This document shows, piece after piece, positions 1 through 8,883 of a DNA stretch of 41,518 bases (within the stretch, counting starts at the first letter, position 1; each line of letters begins with the position of its first letter). The notes under the pieces are model-generated. The model saw only the letters and a program-made list of their open reading frames with translations. It was not told the origin of the DNA and did no database searches. This stretch comes from a virus, in the IMG/VR virus record IMGVR_UViG_3300044825_002344, positions 1 through 41,518 of that record; one strand, given 5' to 3'. The translations under genes were made by a program, and so were the position numbers.

Positions 1-1
1 A

Positions 2-166
2 TTTGTCATGATCCCAATCACTGAGATCGTACAAAAGTTTGAGCGTAACCACCGCACGATTCAACGTCGCATCTGTGCTCTTAAAGATGAAGGGCTTCTC
101 ATCCCTGTCATCCGCAAGAACACCGTCACACTCTACAACGTCAGGGAGCAGGAGGATCAACCGTGA
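2..166 (+). CDS. HTH DNA-binding protein, 5'-truncated by the window edge or starting at ATG 8
   Basis: The reading frame is open to the left edge, and an ATG at position 8 gives 52 residues. The core reads like a winged helix-turn-helix: a first helix (ITEIVQKF), a recognition helix (HRTIQRRICALKDEGLL), then a short wing (IRKNTVTLYNV). This pattern is common in small phage transcription regulators. The stop codon overlaps the GTG start of the next gene (GTGA), so the two are probably translationally coupled. It may be a complete tiny repressor or the C-terminal end of a larger protein; the window cannot decide. Confidence 0.6.
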   Translation, partial: FVMIPITEIVQKFERNHRTIQRRICALKDEGLLIPVIRKNTVTLYNVREQEDQP

Positions 167-465
167 CTGAACAACCAAATAACAGTCAGCTAGAAGTTCT
201 ATCCTTCCTGCTCTCTTCTTTTACTGATAATGGCCGATCTCTGCGGGCGTTTACGACTCACCCGCAGGAACTGGCCATCACAATCCTGACCGCTGGATTA
301 CTGTCAAACAGCAAACTCATGATTAATCCTGAGGATGCTGTCAAATCTGCATTTGATATCCACGCCAGGATTCAGCGGCACGTGGCAAACTACCAGTCGA
401 TGACGTTCACGAGCAGCATCGATAACTGCTTCGCAGATTCTCATCCAGAGGTTGACCAGGACTGA
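163..465 (+). CDS. Hypothetical protein, 100 aa
   Basis: This is a GTG-start ORF coupled to the upstream HTH frame by a GTGA overlap. The protein is mostly alpha-helical with no recognisable domain, membrane segment or signal peptide. Its last 59 bases overlap the 3' end of the minus-strand speD gene in a tail-to-tail arrangement. That is unusual but seen elsewhere in this compact genome. Coding potential is supported mainly by the overlap with the HTH gene and the even residue composition. No function can be assigned. Confidence 0.5.
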   Translation: MTEQPNNSQLEVLSFLLSSFTDNGRSLRAFTTHPQELAITILTAGLLSNSKLMINPEDAVKSAFDIHARIQRHVANYQSMTFTSSIDNCFADSHPEVDQD

Positions 466-865
466 TCGCAGAATTGCGACGGGTCAGCAGTTGAATCGCA
501 CCGCTCTTCGATTCAAACGCATATTTCAAACTGTGACAAGCTGCCTCTGGGTCTGTGTGCTCCCCACAGGTGAAACTGTCCACTGCGGCATACCCAAACT
601 CAGGGTACGAGTGAAAAGAGATGTGCGATTCGGACAACAGGGCAATCGCGGTCACGCCCTGCGGTTGAAACTTGTGAGACACAAGCTGCAATAAGGTTGC
701 CCCAGAAGCCTCAACGGCTTGCTCCAGGGCGGTCCTCACGAAAGCCTCGTCATCCAATAAGGCCGGATTGGCGTCTTGTAGTTCGTAGATACAGTGCCGA
801 CCAATGACACCTACCGACCCATACACCGCAATCAAAGCAAGGTTACATCCATTGTACTGCCCCAA
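407..865 (-). CDS. speD: S-adenosylmethionine decarboxylase proenzyme
   Basis: The 152-aa product matches the bacterial class 1B AdoMet decarboxylase. This enzyme supplies decarboxylated S-adenosylmethionine for aminopropyl transfer in spermidine synthesis, in the cytoplasm. The self-cleavage motif SESHISFHSYPE is intact: cleavage is expected between E79 and S80, with S80 becoming the pyruvoyl group. The processing and catalytic residues H85 and C100 sit at the family spacing (+5 and +20 from the serine). The AAVDSFTCGE block also fits. The gene stands alone on the minus strand between plus-strand replication genes, consistent with a host-acquired metabolic gene. speD has been reported in other cyanophages. 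The first about 15 residues are less conserved, so the true start could be slightly downstream. Confidence 0.95.
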   Translation of the reverse strand: MGQYNGCNLALIAVYGSVGVIGRHCIYELQDANPALLDDEAFVRTALEQAVEASGATLLQLVSHKFQPQGVTAIALLSESHISFHSYPEFGYAAVDSFTCGEHTDPEAACHSLKYAFESKSGAIQLLTRRNSAISPGQPLDENLRSSYRCCS

Positions 866-918
866 GTTCTGGACAGGGTTTTGACGGCCTGGTAACTTCT
901 CTTAGTCGCGGCACCCTA

Positions 919-1845
919 ATGCCCCCTGCAGTGCTTGAAATTCCCGCTGCAGTTCTGGCGACGGAAGAAGTAGAGCGCAAAGTTTATACAAGTTACTCTC
1001 GGACTGCATCGTATGAGCAGTTCGTGGATTATCGCTCAGAGGGAGACACCCGTTTAACGATTAACGGGTCACGTCATTACAAGACTCCTTACGGTGCACT
1101 TCCTTCTGTAACCACGATTCTGTCTGCAACGGGTGGTAATAAGGCCGCACTGGAGCGATGGGCAAAGAAGAATCCCGGTGGACGCGAGGCTGCCGCTGCC
1201 AGGGGTACAAAAGTCCACTCCCTAATGGAAGAATACCTGCTGGGTATCGACAAAAATCCTGTCATTGACGATGAAGAGATTGCTCAGTTCTGGGGCGGTC
1301 TACCTGAAAACCTTGACAAGCTGGGTCGTGTGATCTGGGCGGAAAATCCAGTCAATGATGCGTTCCCTTGGTGCAAAGGGGGAGATGGCATTAGTCGGGT
1401 TTGGCACCCAGGAGTACATGAAAGTGAAACTTGGGGTTGGGCTGGCGCTCCTGACATCGTTGCAGAGTACAAAAATAAAGTAGTTCTCGGTGACCTGAAG
1501 ACCAGTAATGGACCGTATTACGCCAAATGGCCAGGGCCTGAAACGCCTAAAAACGAGTATGCAATGCGGCGTGCTGGTTTCATGAAATATCAGAAATGCA
1601 TGATGCAGATGGGTGCTTATGCTTTAGCCCTGGAGCATACCGTTAACATTGTGCCCGAAATCCTGATGATCTTCGTGGCAACACGAGACCGCTCCCAGGT
1701 GTTTGCTGTGCAGGGTGGGACCATCCAGAAGTACAAAGATAAGTGGCTGGATGCTGTGGCTAAGTATTACGGTGAGATCCTGCCAGCCGAGAAGGCGAAG
1801 GAGATTGATTTTGAAGTCATTGATGGCGACTCAACGGACTCATAG
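919..1845 (+). CDS. PD-(D/E)XK family nuclease (RecB/Cas4-like phage exonuclease)
   Basis: This 308-aa protein has the signature of RecB/Cas4-type PD-(D/E)XK nucleases. An early GTKVHSLMEEYL helix corresponds to the family's GTxxHxxxE region. The metal-binding core follows: PD at D179, then D192-L-K194 in a GDLKTSN strand. Such enzymes act as 5'-3' or recombination exonucleases in phage replication and repair. It lies directly upstream of the primase-helicase on the same strand, with a 136-bp gap, which supports a replication or recombination role. Substrate polarity cannot be read from the sequence. The ATG start follows a 53-bp divergent gap from speD. Confidence 0.85.
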   Translation: MPPAVLEIPAAVLATEEVERKVYTSYSRTASYEQFVDYRSEGDTRLTINGSRHYKTPYGALPSVTTILSATGGNKAALERWAKKNPGGREAAAARGTKVHSLMEEYLLGIDKNPVIDDEEIAQFWGGLPENLDKLGRVIWAENPVNDAFPWCKGGDGISRVWHPGVHESETWGWAGAPDIVAEYKNKVVLGDLKTSNGPYYAKWPGPETPKNEYAMRRAGFMKYQKCMMQMGAYALALEHTVNIVPEILMIFVATRDRSQVFAVQGGTIQKYKDKWLDAVAKYYGEILPAEKAKEIDFEVIDGDSTDS

Positions 1846-1981
1846 TGAGACTGCCCCGTGCGGATGAATGCACCGTACGGTAAAAAGACACACATTTGCT
1901 CCAGATTTGGGGGTTACAGTTCCCGGTCCATCGGGCTATCCTCTAGCTGGCGCACACCCAAAACGACTGAAATAAAGGACC

Positions 1982-4573
1982 GTGCCGACCGCTGCCCCAG
2001 AGCCCCAACCACCCCGTAAGCACCTCAAGCCTGGGCAGATCGACCTGGCCATGATCCCTCCTGACTGGGCGCTCACCCCGCTCAAGGAGAAAAAAGCTTA
2101 TGTCGCTGGATGGACGAAAAATCCATACAGCATCGAACAAATCCGCGAAGAGTTAGAACAAGGTCGCGCCACTGGTATTGGTCTAATGACCGGACAGTGG
2201 AGCAATGAAGGTGGTTTGATCTGGGCAGATATCGATGGCCCAGATGCAATCCCAGCCCTGGAAGAGTTAGCGGGTGGTCCGCTTGACGTTATCTTCCCCC
2301 AGACATTAACGATTTCGTCAGGAAAACCAGGGCGGCAACGGATGCTTTACAGCGTCCCAGCCTCCAAGCTGTCGCTACTTCCTGATCGTGCCACAATCAA
2401 GATCGGTATCCCGTCATTTGAAATCCTCTTCCGCTCCCGGCAGGGTGCCATCATGGGCGCTCACCCTGATACGGAAGGTTATTTCACCACGTCGCACGGT
2501 GGATTTGAATTTGCCAAGAATCCTCCGGAAATTCCAGAGTGGCTCTACCAGGCGATTGCGAAAGCCTTCCCGACGAATAAATACCGCAAACCAGTTTCCA
2601 GCGGGGTCGTTACTCAGCAGATTAACCTCCATTATGAAGAAGGGTCGCGGTTTCAGATTGAAGATGCGATCCAAGAAGCGCAGATCTATTTAGATCACCT
2701 CAGCCTTGAGCGAGCCATCGACTATGAAGAATGGCTTGCCATCGGCATGTGCCTGCATCAGGTTGATGACAGCCTGTTAGGCGCCTGGATTGAATGGTCT
2801 GCCCAGGTTGATAATTTTGAAACAGGCGCTTGTGAGCAAAAATGGGCTACCTTTGAGCGGCTGCCTGGTGGTCCTAGCCCTGAAGGTGCCCGTGGTCTGC
2901 ATTCACTTCGCGCCAAAGCAAAAGAAGATGGCTTCCTAGAATTAGGTGGCTTCGTTGTCGAATCACCGGAAGTCCTGGCTCAACAAGCACGGGAACTCTT
3001 CGGTGATGACGAAGATGATATGCCCATATTCGGCGGTGCACTGCAACGTGCCGTACGCCGCACCATGGGCGATCCTGATGAAGAAATGGAGGAGGAAGCC
3101 CGTAAAGCCCTGAAGGGTAAGGGGAAGCCTAAGACTCCACCAGCATCTGAACTGGCTGAGATTGTAGCCGGGATGGTGGATATGTGCGGTTGGAAGTACG
3201 ATCCTAAATTCTCAACGTATTTTTCCTACAGCGAAAGCCGTGGCATTTGGAAGCGAGAGGAGCATCCGCAAGAGTACAAATACTTTGTTCAGGATCTGTT
3301 CATCCATGAAAAAGCAATTCCTACCCCAGGTGGTTTTACTTCTCACCTGATTAATGATGTTGTCAACCTGACCCAGGGTTACATTGTCCACACCACCTGG
3401 GATAAGGACGATGATAAACTCGCCTTCCGCAATGGCGTATTAGAGGTCAGCACAGGCGAATTCCTGGAGCATAGCCGTGAACATTTCATTACCTGGGGGC
3501 TTGATTTTGAATACGATTCCAGTGCTGATCCTGGTCCGATCATCGATTGGCTAAAACGGACTCAGTTTGGTGATGAAGAGCGTGTTCAGGTGCTGCGGGC
3601 TTGGTTGCGAGCGTGCCTGATGGGTCAAGGCCACGAAATCCAGCGATTCATGGAGATCATCGGCCCTGGTGGGCGTGGTAAATCCACCTTCGCGAATCTC
3701 TGCTGCGCTCTCGTAGGTAATGGGAACTACGCCAGCACAACCCTGAACCAGTTGGAGCAGAGCCGATTTGAAGTGGCTTCCATCAAAGGTAAGCGGCTGA
3801 CGCTGATCAATGACTCTGAGCGTTATGGCGGTTCTGCTCAGATTTTTAAGGCACTGACCGGGGGTGACAACCTCCGTTATGAGGAGAAAAATAAGAACGT
3901 TGGTGAACCGTTTGTGTACACCGGCATGGTGATGGTTGTCGCAAACGAGCCAATTCAGACCACGGATAACACTTCTGGTCTGACTCGCCGCCGTCTCACC
4001 ATTGAATTTAACCGCCCCCTTTACGACCGTAACTCGGAAGCAAAGGAGATGATCAAGCTGGATAACGGAATCGTAAGAGGTTTATGGAAGCATTATTTAC
4101 CCGGCTTGGTGAACTGGGTATTGGAGATGAGTGAGCAGGAAATGCGTGAATATCTGCTCGATACTTACGATAAGGTGCCGTCGCTGCGCCGTGTTCGCAA
4201 TGAAATCCTGCTCAACAGCAATAACCTGATCGAATGGATGCAGTCTGAAGTGGTGTACGCGCCAGAGGCTGTATCTTCCGTTGGCAAGAAAATTCCCGCT
4301 TCTAAAGATGCGCCAGAGCGCTACAGCAACAGCAATTATCACCTCTACGCCAGCTACTGTGGCTACTGCGAAGATACCGGCAGTAAGCCAGTGGGACAGA
4401 AACGATTCATTGCGCTGCTGCTTGACTGCTGTAGCAATCAGCTCGGCTTAAAGGACGTACGGAGTTTCACTAAACAGGGTCGGCCTTTTATCAAAGGCTT
4501 AGCGATTCGGGCCAGCGATCAGAAATACACTGGCCACGCCACCATCATCCCTGAAGGAAAAGATCAAGGCTGA
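1982..4573 (+). CDS. Bifunctional primase-polymerase / SF3 (D5-like) helicase
   Basis: An 863-aa GTG-start protein with three regions. (1) An N-terminal archaeo-eukaryotic-type Prim-Pol domain, about residues 20-200: metal site IWADIDG near residue 82, then SSGKPGRQRMLYSVP and GAIMGAHPDTEGYF. These resemble cyanobacterial Prim-Pol proteins, although the usual His after the SG turn is not obvious. (2) A PriCT_2-like linker, about 220-330 (EEWLAIGMCLHQ, WIEWSAQ). (3) A D5_N/SF3 helicase from about 400: Walker A GPGGRGKST at 561-569, Walker B-like LTLINDSE near 606, sensor VVANEP near 652, then an arginine-rich TRRRL. It probably primes and unwinds phage DNA at the fork. The 3' end overlaps the convergent gene by 10 bp. 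Confidence 0.92.
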   Translation: MPTAAPEPQPPRKHLKPGQIDLAMIPPDWALTPLKEKKAYVAGWTKNPYSIEQIREELEQGRATGIGLMTGQWSNEGGLIWADIDGPDAIPALEELAGGPLDVIFPQTLTISSGKPGRQRMLYSVPASKLSLLPDRATIKIGIPSFEILFRSRQGAIMGAHPDTEGYFTTSHGGFEFAKNPPEIPEWLYQAIAKAFPTNKYRKPVSSGVVTQQINLHYEEGSRFQIEDAIQEAQIYLDHLSLERAIDYEEWLAIGMCLHQVDDSLLGAWIEWSAQVDNFETGACEQKWATFERLPGGPSPEGARGLHSLRAKAKEDGFLELGGFVVESPEVLAQQARELFGDDEDDMPIFGGALQRAVRRTMGDPDEEMEEEARKALKGKGKPKTPPASELAEIVAGMVDMCGWKYDPKFSTYFSYSESRGIWKREEHPQEYKYFVQDLFIHEKAIPTPGGFTSHLINDVVNLTQGYIVHTTWDKDDDKLAFRNGVLEVSTGEFLEHSREHFITWGLDFEYDSSADPGPIIDWLKRTQFGDEERVQVLRAWLRACLMGQGHEIQRFMEIIGPGGRGKSTFANLCCALVGNGNYASTTLNQLEQSRFEVASIKGKRLTLINDSERYGGSAQIFKALTGGDNLRYEEKNKNVGEPFVYTGMVMVVANEPIQTTDNTSGLTRRRLTIEFNRPLYDRNSEAKEMIKLDNGIVRGLWKHYLPGLVNWVLEMSEQEMREYLLDTYDKVPSLRRVRNEILLNSNNLIEWMQSEVVYAPEAVSSVGKKIPASKDAPERYSNSNYHLYASYCGYCEDTGSKPVGQKRFIALLLDCCSNQLGLKDVRSFTKQGRPFIKGLAIRASDQKYTGHATIIPEGKDQG

Positions 4574-5058
4574 TCAGGCCACACAACTTCCCAGGGAAAT
4601 CCTTCCTGCAGTGTAATATCGCGGAGAGCCTGACGATAAATAATCCAAGGCTCTTTATCGATTGGAGTATTAGGAAGGTCAGTCCAATCAGACTCTGCTA
4701 GCCGACGATTGCGATCAGCTCGCACAACCTTAGCCTGCTCCGCATCCTTTGCGAAGCAATACGCCTCATACTGCTCAGATGCAGTGTGGACTACACCTTC
4801 ATCATCGGTGTAATCAGTGAAAATCGGTCCGGCTACATATTTTGTAAACCACTGACCGTTGATGTTTTCAACGCCATCTTCAACGCTGGTTTGATAAGGA
4901 GGGATGAGAGTTGGTTGTGCTCCTTCTAGAACTGGGTCATAGCCAAGTTCATCAATCGTCGTAGCAGCTAAAACATCTGGGAAGCTGGTATTTGGATTTT
5001 CGTTGCGAAGTTGCTGATCTGTAATGACAGCACCAGTTTCACGATTGCGTAATTTCAT
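4564..5058 (-). CDS. Phage tail assembly chaperone-like protein
   Basis: The C-terminal half carries the hallmark of the phage tail assembly chaperone family (Pfam PF16778 type): RADRNRRLAESDW, then YRQALRDIT, then a terminal GFPW...WP. These proteins help fold or attach the fibre encoded beside them. Here the upstream neighbour, 2 bp away, is a 648-aa repeat fibre protein, which fits. The N-terminal about 90 residues are not recognisable and may bind the fibre. A second copy of the same C-terminal motif occurs in the gene at 29505-29879, also beside fibre genes. Confidence 0.75.
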   Translation of the reverse strand: MKLRNRETGAVITDQQLRNENPNTSFPDVLAATTIDELGYDPVLEGAQPTLIPPYQTSVEDGVENINGQWFTKYVAGPIFTDYTDDEGVVHTASEQYEAYCFAKDAEQAKVVRADRNRRLAESDWTDLPNTPIDKEPWIIYRQALRDITLQEGFPWEVVWPDQP

Positions 5059-5060
5059 GA

Positions 5061-7007
5061 TCAGGCTATGGCGAGATAAATAAATGTTCCGCCATTAGCA
5101 TTGATGGCGGCAGGGGCAGTAGAGCTGATCTGAAAGCCAGAACTCAGCGGGTCGATGTAGTCGGTGTTAGTGACTTCTGCGGCGGTGGAATTGAGCAGTA
5201 AGTATGGATCATCGCCGCTGATAATGCCGCGAGCGGTATCCCACACGTACCAGTCACCGCTGCTATCGGTGCGTTTGATCAGCACGAAGCGGGCACCGTT
5301 GGTAAAGCCGCAGTCAATGTTCAGGGTAGTGCCGGTGCCGGTGTAGATGCCGACCTTACTGACGCCAAGGCAGGAGGCGAAGAGGTAGGCGATATAGGTA
5401 GTGCCACTGTTATTGATTACAGTACTGTTGGCAGAAACACTAAACGTTGTAACAGTTGGAGCAGTCGAAAAAGACTCAAAATTTGGAAATCCTCCTGGCC
5501 CGTAAGTCCCGTTTGAGGCAGCACTAGTACTATTCAGGTTAAAGTCTTTATAGGTAGTTGAAGTAAACGAATAATACGTTTTCCAGTTTGTTGACTGACT
5601 TCTTCCCTTGATGATCACCAGCTCTGGCACGACGCCTAGGTTATGACTCACCGTTTGCGCTGATCCCGTGCCCGTATAAGCCACCACGTCGAAGAATCCG
5701 GGGGCGCGGCGGAAATTGAAATAGGCAAGACTTGACCCACTGCCAAAGAAGTCGTCCTCGACACCAACATTGGAGTCAAAACGAATGACCGGACTGGCAC
5801 CTGCCGTCTGTTCAGCGTTTGTAGAAGCAGTTTCTAGGTACTGAGTTCCTCCCTGTAGACGAGACAATGCATACGTCGTCTCTACATTGGTTCGCCTCTT
5901 GAGCAACGAAAGATCAACAGGAAATGATGTCGTGACAAAGCTGCCTCCTGCTTGAGCGTCAACGTCAAACACCTTCGTCGCATCGGTGGGCGTCTTCATC
6001 GGCCCACGGCGGATGGCGATGTAGATGTAGGTGTCGCCAGAATTATTGATAATAAGATTATTAGTGTTGAGTATAAAACCTGTCGCTGTAGGATTTGCAA
6101 AGTTACCACTATCTGACGCGTCAGATGAATGTGGGAACAGGCGCTCTGCGTTGGTTTGCGAAAAATCTCTCATGGTGTCAATTACAGCCCAGCCCCAAGA
6201 GCCTGTTATATTTTTAATCAAAACATATTGAGGTTCCCAGCCAAGTGCAACTACATTTCCTGCGCTACTAGTTCCCGTATAACTCCCACACTTCACCACA
6301 CTCTCACTGCCGCTATCCCCAAACCCGCCGGCGTCGTGCGCGAGCAAGTAGGCGACGTAGGTGCCGCCGCTAGCGTTGACCGTGGCATCAGTGCCAAGGC
6401 TGAAGACCGTGCTAGTGGGCGTGGTGCTGTTCCAGCGTGTTGTGCCGGTGGCCTTTGCGGCCGTACTGTTCAGGACAAGGTATTCGGTATTCGCCAGGCT
6501 GCGGTGATAGACCTGCCAGTCGCCAGTAGTGTCAGTGCGCTTGACGATAATCGTGCCAGGGATGCTGCCTAAGTTATGGCTGATGGTGCGGTTGCTGCCG
6601 GTGCCCGTATAAGTCACCACGTCAAAGAACTTCGCCGCCTTGCGGAAGGTCCAGGAGGCGTAGGTATAGGTGTTGTCGTTATATCTTGGGTAGTTTCCTA
6701 ATGAAAAACCGCTTGCGTTAAATGCGGTGACACCGCCCGTGGTCTGATCAAACTCTTGACTCGATAAATTAGAGGCAAGTGACTTGGTGACACCTCTGGC
6801 CGAGTCGTGCAAGCAATGATCGACGTTGCCAAAACTTGTACCGTTACGGTTTTTAATCCAAACCAATCCCCCCTTCCCGCTCAGATCAATACCATTCGTG
6901 ATCGTCTGCGTGCTGCCGTTGCCGGTGTACAGCCAGGTGCTGAATACGTCCTCAACGTAGAGCTTCGCAGCACTTGCACTGGCAGATAATGATTTCCTAG
7001 CAAACAT
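5061..7007 (-). CDS. Repeat-containing tail fibre / virion protein (DUF7483-like repeats)
   Basis: A 648-aa protein built of about five diverged beta-rich repeats. Each begins with a YTGTG-T-SHNLG type strand, continues with a (V/L)(I/V)IK-W block and ends with N(S/A)GGTY(I/V)AYL. Such repeats occur in marine phage fibre and structural proteins. The middle, about residues 330-400, departs from the repeat (TDATKVFDVDAQAG, LLKRRT) and may be a junction. The start ATG overlaps the stop of the upstream gene by one base (TAATG). The downstream gene is its likely assembly chaperone. The role is inferred: host-surface binding or virion decoration. Confidence 0.75.
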   Translation of the reverse strand: MFARKSLSASASAAKLYVEDVFSTWLYTGNGSTQTITNGIDLSGKGGLVWIKNRNGTSFGNVDHCLHDSARGVTKSLASNLSSQEFDQTTGGVTAFNASGFSLGNYPRYNDNTYTYASWTFRKAAKFFDVVTYTGTGSNRTISHNLGSIPGTIIVKRTDTTGDWQVYHRSLANTEYLVLNSTAAKATGTTRWNSTTPTSTVFSLGTDATVNASGGTYVAYLLAHDAGGFGDSGSESVVKCGSYTGTSSAGNVVALGWEPQYVLIKNITGSWGWAVIDTMRDFSQTNAERLFPHSSDASDSGNFANPTATGFILNTNNLIINNSGDTYIYIAIRRGPMKTPTDATKVFDVDAQAGGSFVTTSFPVDLSLLKRRTNVETTYALSRLQGGTQYLETASTNAEQTAGASPVIRFDSNVGVEDDFFGSGSSLAYFNFRRAPGFFDVVAYTGTGSAQTVSHNLGVVPELVIIKGRSQSTNWKTYYSFTSTTYKDFNLNSTSAASNGTYGPGGFPNFESFSTAPTVTTFSVSANSTVINNSGTTYIAYLFASCLGVSKVGIYTGTGTTLNIDCGFTNGARFVLIKRTDSSGDWYVWDTARGIISGDDPYLLLNSTAAEVTNTDYIDPLSSGFQISSTAPAAINANGGTFIYLAIA

Positions 7008-7696
7008 TATGCGTCACCAACTCGTGCACCGTAGACTTGTGTGCCTACTTTCCAGAGAGTAATTACAGTATAACCAGTCGTATTCAAAGTAGGCGCAGTA
7101 CCGCCACCTGTCTTCCAAACCACACCGGAACCACCAAAAGTAGCGTCGGTCCAAGTCAATGTAAAGGCGGAACCATCATCCACCATCAACGTAACAGATT
7201 CACCGGCAGCAAAATTTGTCGCTTTTGGTGTACGGCTTGCACCAAGGGTAATCAATTGAATCGACCCATTGCCAGGATCAATTTCAAATGCTGCACCATC
7301 AGTAATCGTAAAAATATCTTCTGTAATTGTACCGACAATTGATGGATCGGTAAGTGATAAATTGCTGGCAAGTTTTGCAGTGGTTATAGAGCCATCGGAA
7401 GGCACATTTGTATTTAACGCATCTCCGCAAAGAACACCAAAGAAGCTAAGTCCTGCAGCAGGTGCTGTCGTGAATGTAATACTATTAGTACTGACAGTGT
7501 AATCAATGTCTGGCTCTTGGATTACACCACCAAGCGAAATGATTAACTGATTAGCGCTACCAGCTGTAACGTAATACTCTGCAGTTCCAGGAGGAACAGA
7601 AGTCGTAAAAGTGGTTGTTGCACCATTAAAGCTACCAGAAATATCCGTCAACTTCCGCCACTGACCACGTGCTGGAGAATTACCGACGTACCCCAC
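7007..7696 (-). CDS. Tail fibre / structural protein with fibre N-terminal attachment module
   Basis: A 229-aa beta-rich protein. Its N-terminus (RKLTDISGSFNGATTTFTT, then LIISLGGVIQEP, then LSFFGVLCGD) closely parallels the N-terminus of the fibre at 28458-29498 (NIDNISGSFNGVTTSF, CLISVNGVVQKP, SFFGVILAG). This points to a shared particle-docking module of about 110 residues. The rest is a different beta domain (FAAGESVTLMVDDGSAFTLTW). It is coupled to the downstream repeat fibre by a one-base overlap. It probably forms part of a fibre or its adaptor. There is no enzymatic motif. Confidence 0.65.
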   Translation of the reverse strand: MGYVGNSPARGQWRKLTDISGSFNGATTTFTTSVPPGTAEYYVTAGSANQLIISLGGVIQEPDIDYTVSTNSITFTTAPAAGLSFFGVLCGDALNTNVPSDGSITTAKLASNLSLTDPSIVGTITEDIFTITDGAAFEIDPGNGSIQLITLGASRTPKATNFAAGESVTLMVDDGSAFTLTWTDATFGGSGVVWKTGGGTAPTLNTTGYTVITLWKVGTQVYGARVGDA

Positions 7697-7742
7697 AGTG
7701 TTTCCTAACTCAATTTTGTTATTCTAATTCAACTTACTCAGC

Positions 7743-7994
7743 CTATTCTTGCCGTGGTGGCTGAGAAGCTAAACCTAATAATGTAGCCAGAAGTGCCGAT
7801 AAACCTGCCGCTGCTTTATCAGATGCACCTTCACACGAATCACTAATTACAACTTTTCCGTCAGTCTGTGCATGAAGACGCAACAATCTAGGGCCGTACA
7901 GGAATGAACATGCGGCCCAATTACCAACAAGTTGTAAGGCAGATGTAAGTACTACCCCGATGATTGATATCTGCAACCATCGGGGTATGCTCAT
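7743..7994 (-). CDS. Small membrane protein (possible lysis or envelope protein)
   Basis: An 83-aa protein with one clear N-terminal hydrophobic helix at about residues 8-30 (LQISIIGVVLTSALQLVGNW). A polar middle follows with two cysteines, then a second weakly hydrophobic helix (AAAGLSALLATLLGLASQ) near the C-terminus. One to two membrane spans in a small phage protein is compatible with a holin or spanin, but no family motif proves it. It sits 2 bp from its upstream neighbour and is surrounded by fibre genes, not by the endolysin (24508-25758), so a lysis role is only a guess. Confidence 0.55.
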   Translation of the reverse strand: MSIPRWLQISIIGVVLTSALQLVGNWAACSFLYGPRLLRLHAQTDGKVVISDSCEGASDKAAAGLSALLATLLGLASQPPRQE

Positions 7995-7996
7995 CT

Positions 7997-8332
7997 TCAG
8001 CTAGCCCAGGGAAGACCAGCAGCCTTGGTAGGCTGACGCTGTTCAGACAGTTGCTGCAGCAGAGCGGCTTCCACTTCTGCCACTTTTTCTTCACCAAGAG
8101 CATCTTTTACCCAGCTAACCACAAGCTCAGGAGTTAGTTCAGAGAACGGAATCATGCCGGATTTAGGGCGCTCCAGGCCGATGGAGCCGTAGGCACCTGC
8201 AGCATAGGCATCATCTTTGGCGTCAACGGTATAATGCACCGTCAGAACACAACCATCTTTCACTACACGCTCCAGTTGGGTGACGTTCCAAATGACAATG
8301 GCAGAAGGAGCAGCAGATTTAGCAGCAGTCAT
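7997..8332 (-). CDS. Conserved cyanophage-type hypothetical protein, 111 aa
   Basis: The N-terminal half reads as a small beta domain (IVIWNVTQLERVV, CVLTVHYTVDAKD, AAGAYGSIGLERP). A predicted helix with FSELTPELVVSWVKDALGEE follows. Proteins of this type are common in cyanophages and pelagic phages, usually near fibre genes, with no known function. The segment resembling a small fibre-associated head is consistent with its neighbours, a DUF218 protein upstream and a membrane protein downstream. No catalytic motif is visible. Confidence 0.65.
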   Translation of the reverse strand: MTAAKSAAPSAIVIWNVTQLERVVKDGCVLTVHYTVDAKDDAYAAGAYGSIGLERPKSGMIPFSELTPELVVSWVKDALGEEKVAEVEAALLQQLSEQRQPTKAAGLPWAS

Positions 8333-8363
8333 GCTACGAACAGAATCTGAACTATTTTAACAA

Positions 8364-8864
8364 CTAAATGCCAATCTCAATCCAGGAATGTCCTTTTTCC
8401 GGTTCAAAGTATGGTTTTCTCTCCTCATACACAGATTTCCAGTAAATCAAAATCCTGGTTAAACGCCAAAGTAAGGCGCGGAAGCAATCAAATGCAGCAA
8501 AGTTTTCGTCTGATGGCGAAACTGACGTGCCATGAGGAACGATATAAATTGGCACTCGTTTACCCCAGATGGAAATGGCAATCAGCATTGACCGATAACA
8601 ATGAAACATATCAGTCACGACGTAAAGTCGCGTGCAGCCTAATGCTTTTAGTAGCTTATAGGTATGTGTGAAATTGGTTACCGTATCCCATGCTGCGCGA
8701 TTGCTAATAATCCTGGTTGGATCGATATCGGCATCTTTGTAATACCTCATATAATCTCCGCTTTCAGTAGATACGACAATCTTGGCATTAGGTAGGTCTC
8801 GTGCGAGCGCAGCAGCAGTCTGCGCCCGCTCAGAATTACCGCCAAGATGTAGAATAATGTCCAC
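8364..8864 (-). CDS. DUF218 (YdcF/SanA-like) domain protein
   Basis: This 166-aa product has the DUF218 pattern: an N-terminal strand and glycine turn (IILHLGGNSERAQTAA), a Rossmann-like second strand (NAKIVVSTE), and the diagnostic VVTDMFHCYRSMLIA block that matches the family's strand-xxH-x-R motif. Bacterial members (SanA, YdcF, ElyC) are linked to envelope or peptidoglycan precursor homeostasis. YdcF binds S-adenosylmethionine. The protein is shorter than typical bacterial members and has no membrane anchor, so a soluble catalytic-like core remains. Its position inside a fibre block suggests a cargo gene. The precise reaction is unknown. Confidence 0.7.
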   Translation of the reverse strand: MDIILHLGGNSERAQTAAALARDLPNAKIVVSTESGDYMRYYKDADIDPTRIISNRAAWDTVTNFTHTYKLLKALGCTRLYVVTDMFHCYRSMLIAISIWGKRVPIYIVPHGTSVSPSDENFAAFDCFRALLWRLTRILIYWKSVYEERKPYFEPEKGHSWIEIGI

Positions 8865-8883
8865 TTTGTATTAGTGAGTGGAT

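Noticed and set aside
1846-1981. Terminator or RNA gene in the gap before the primase-helicase
   Set aside because: Only a 4-bp GTGC/GCAC stem without a U-tract was seen; no support for a structured RNA.
6129-6572. Plus-strand ORF of 147 aa antisense to the repeat fibre
   Set aside because: It lies wholly inside a clear minus-strand fibre and has a basic, random-looking composition.
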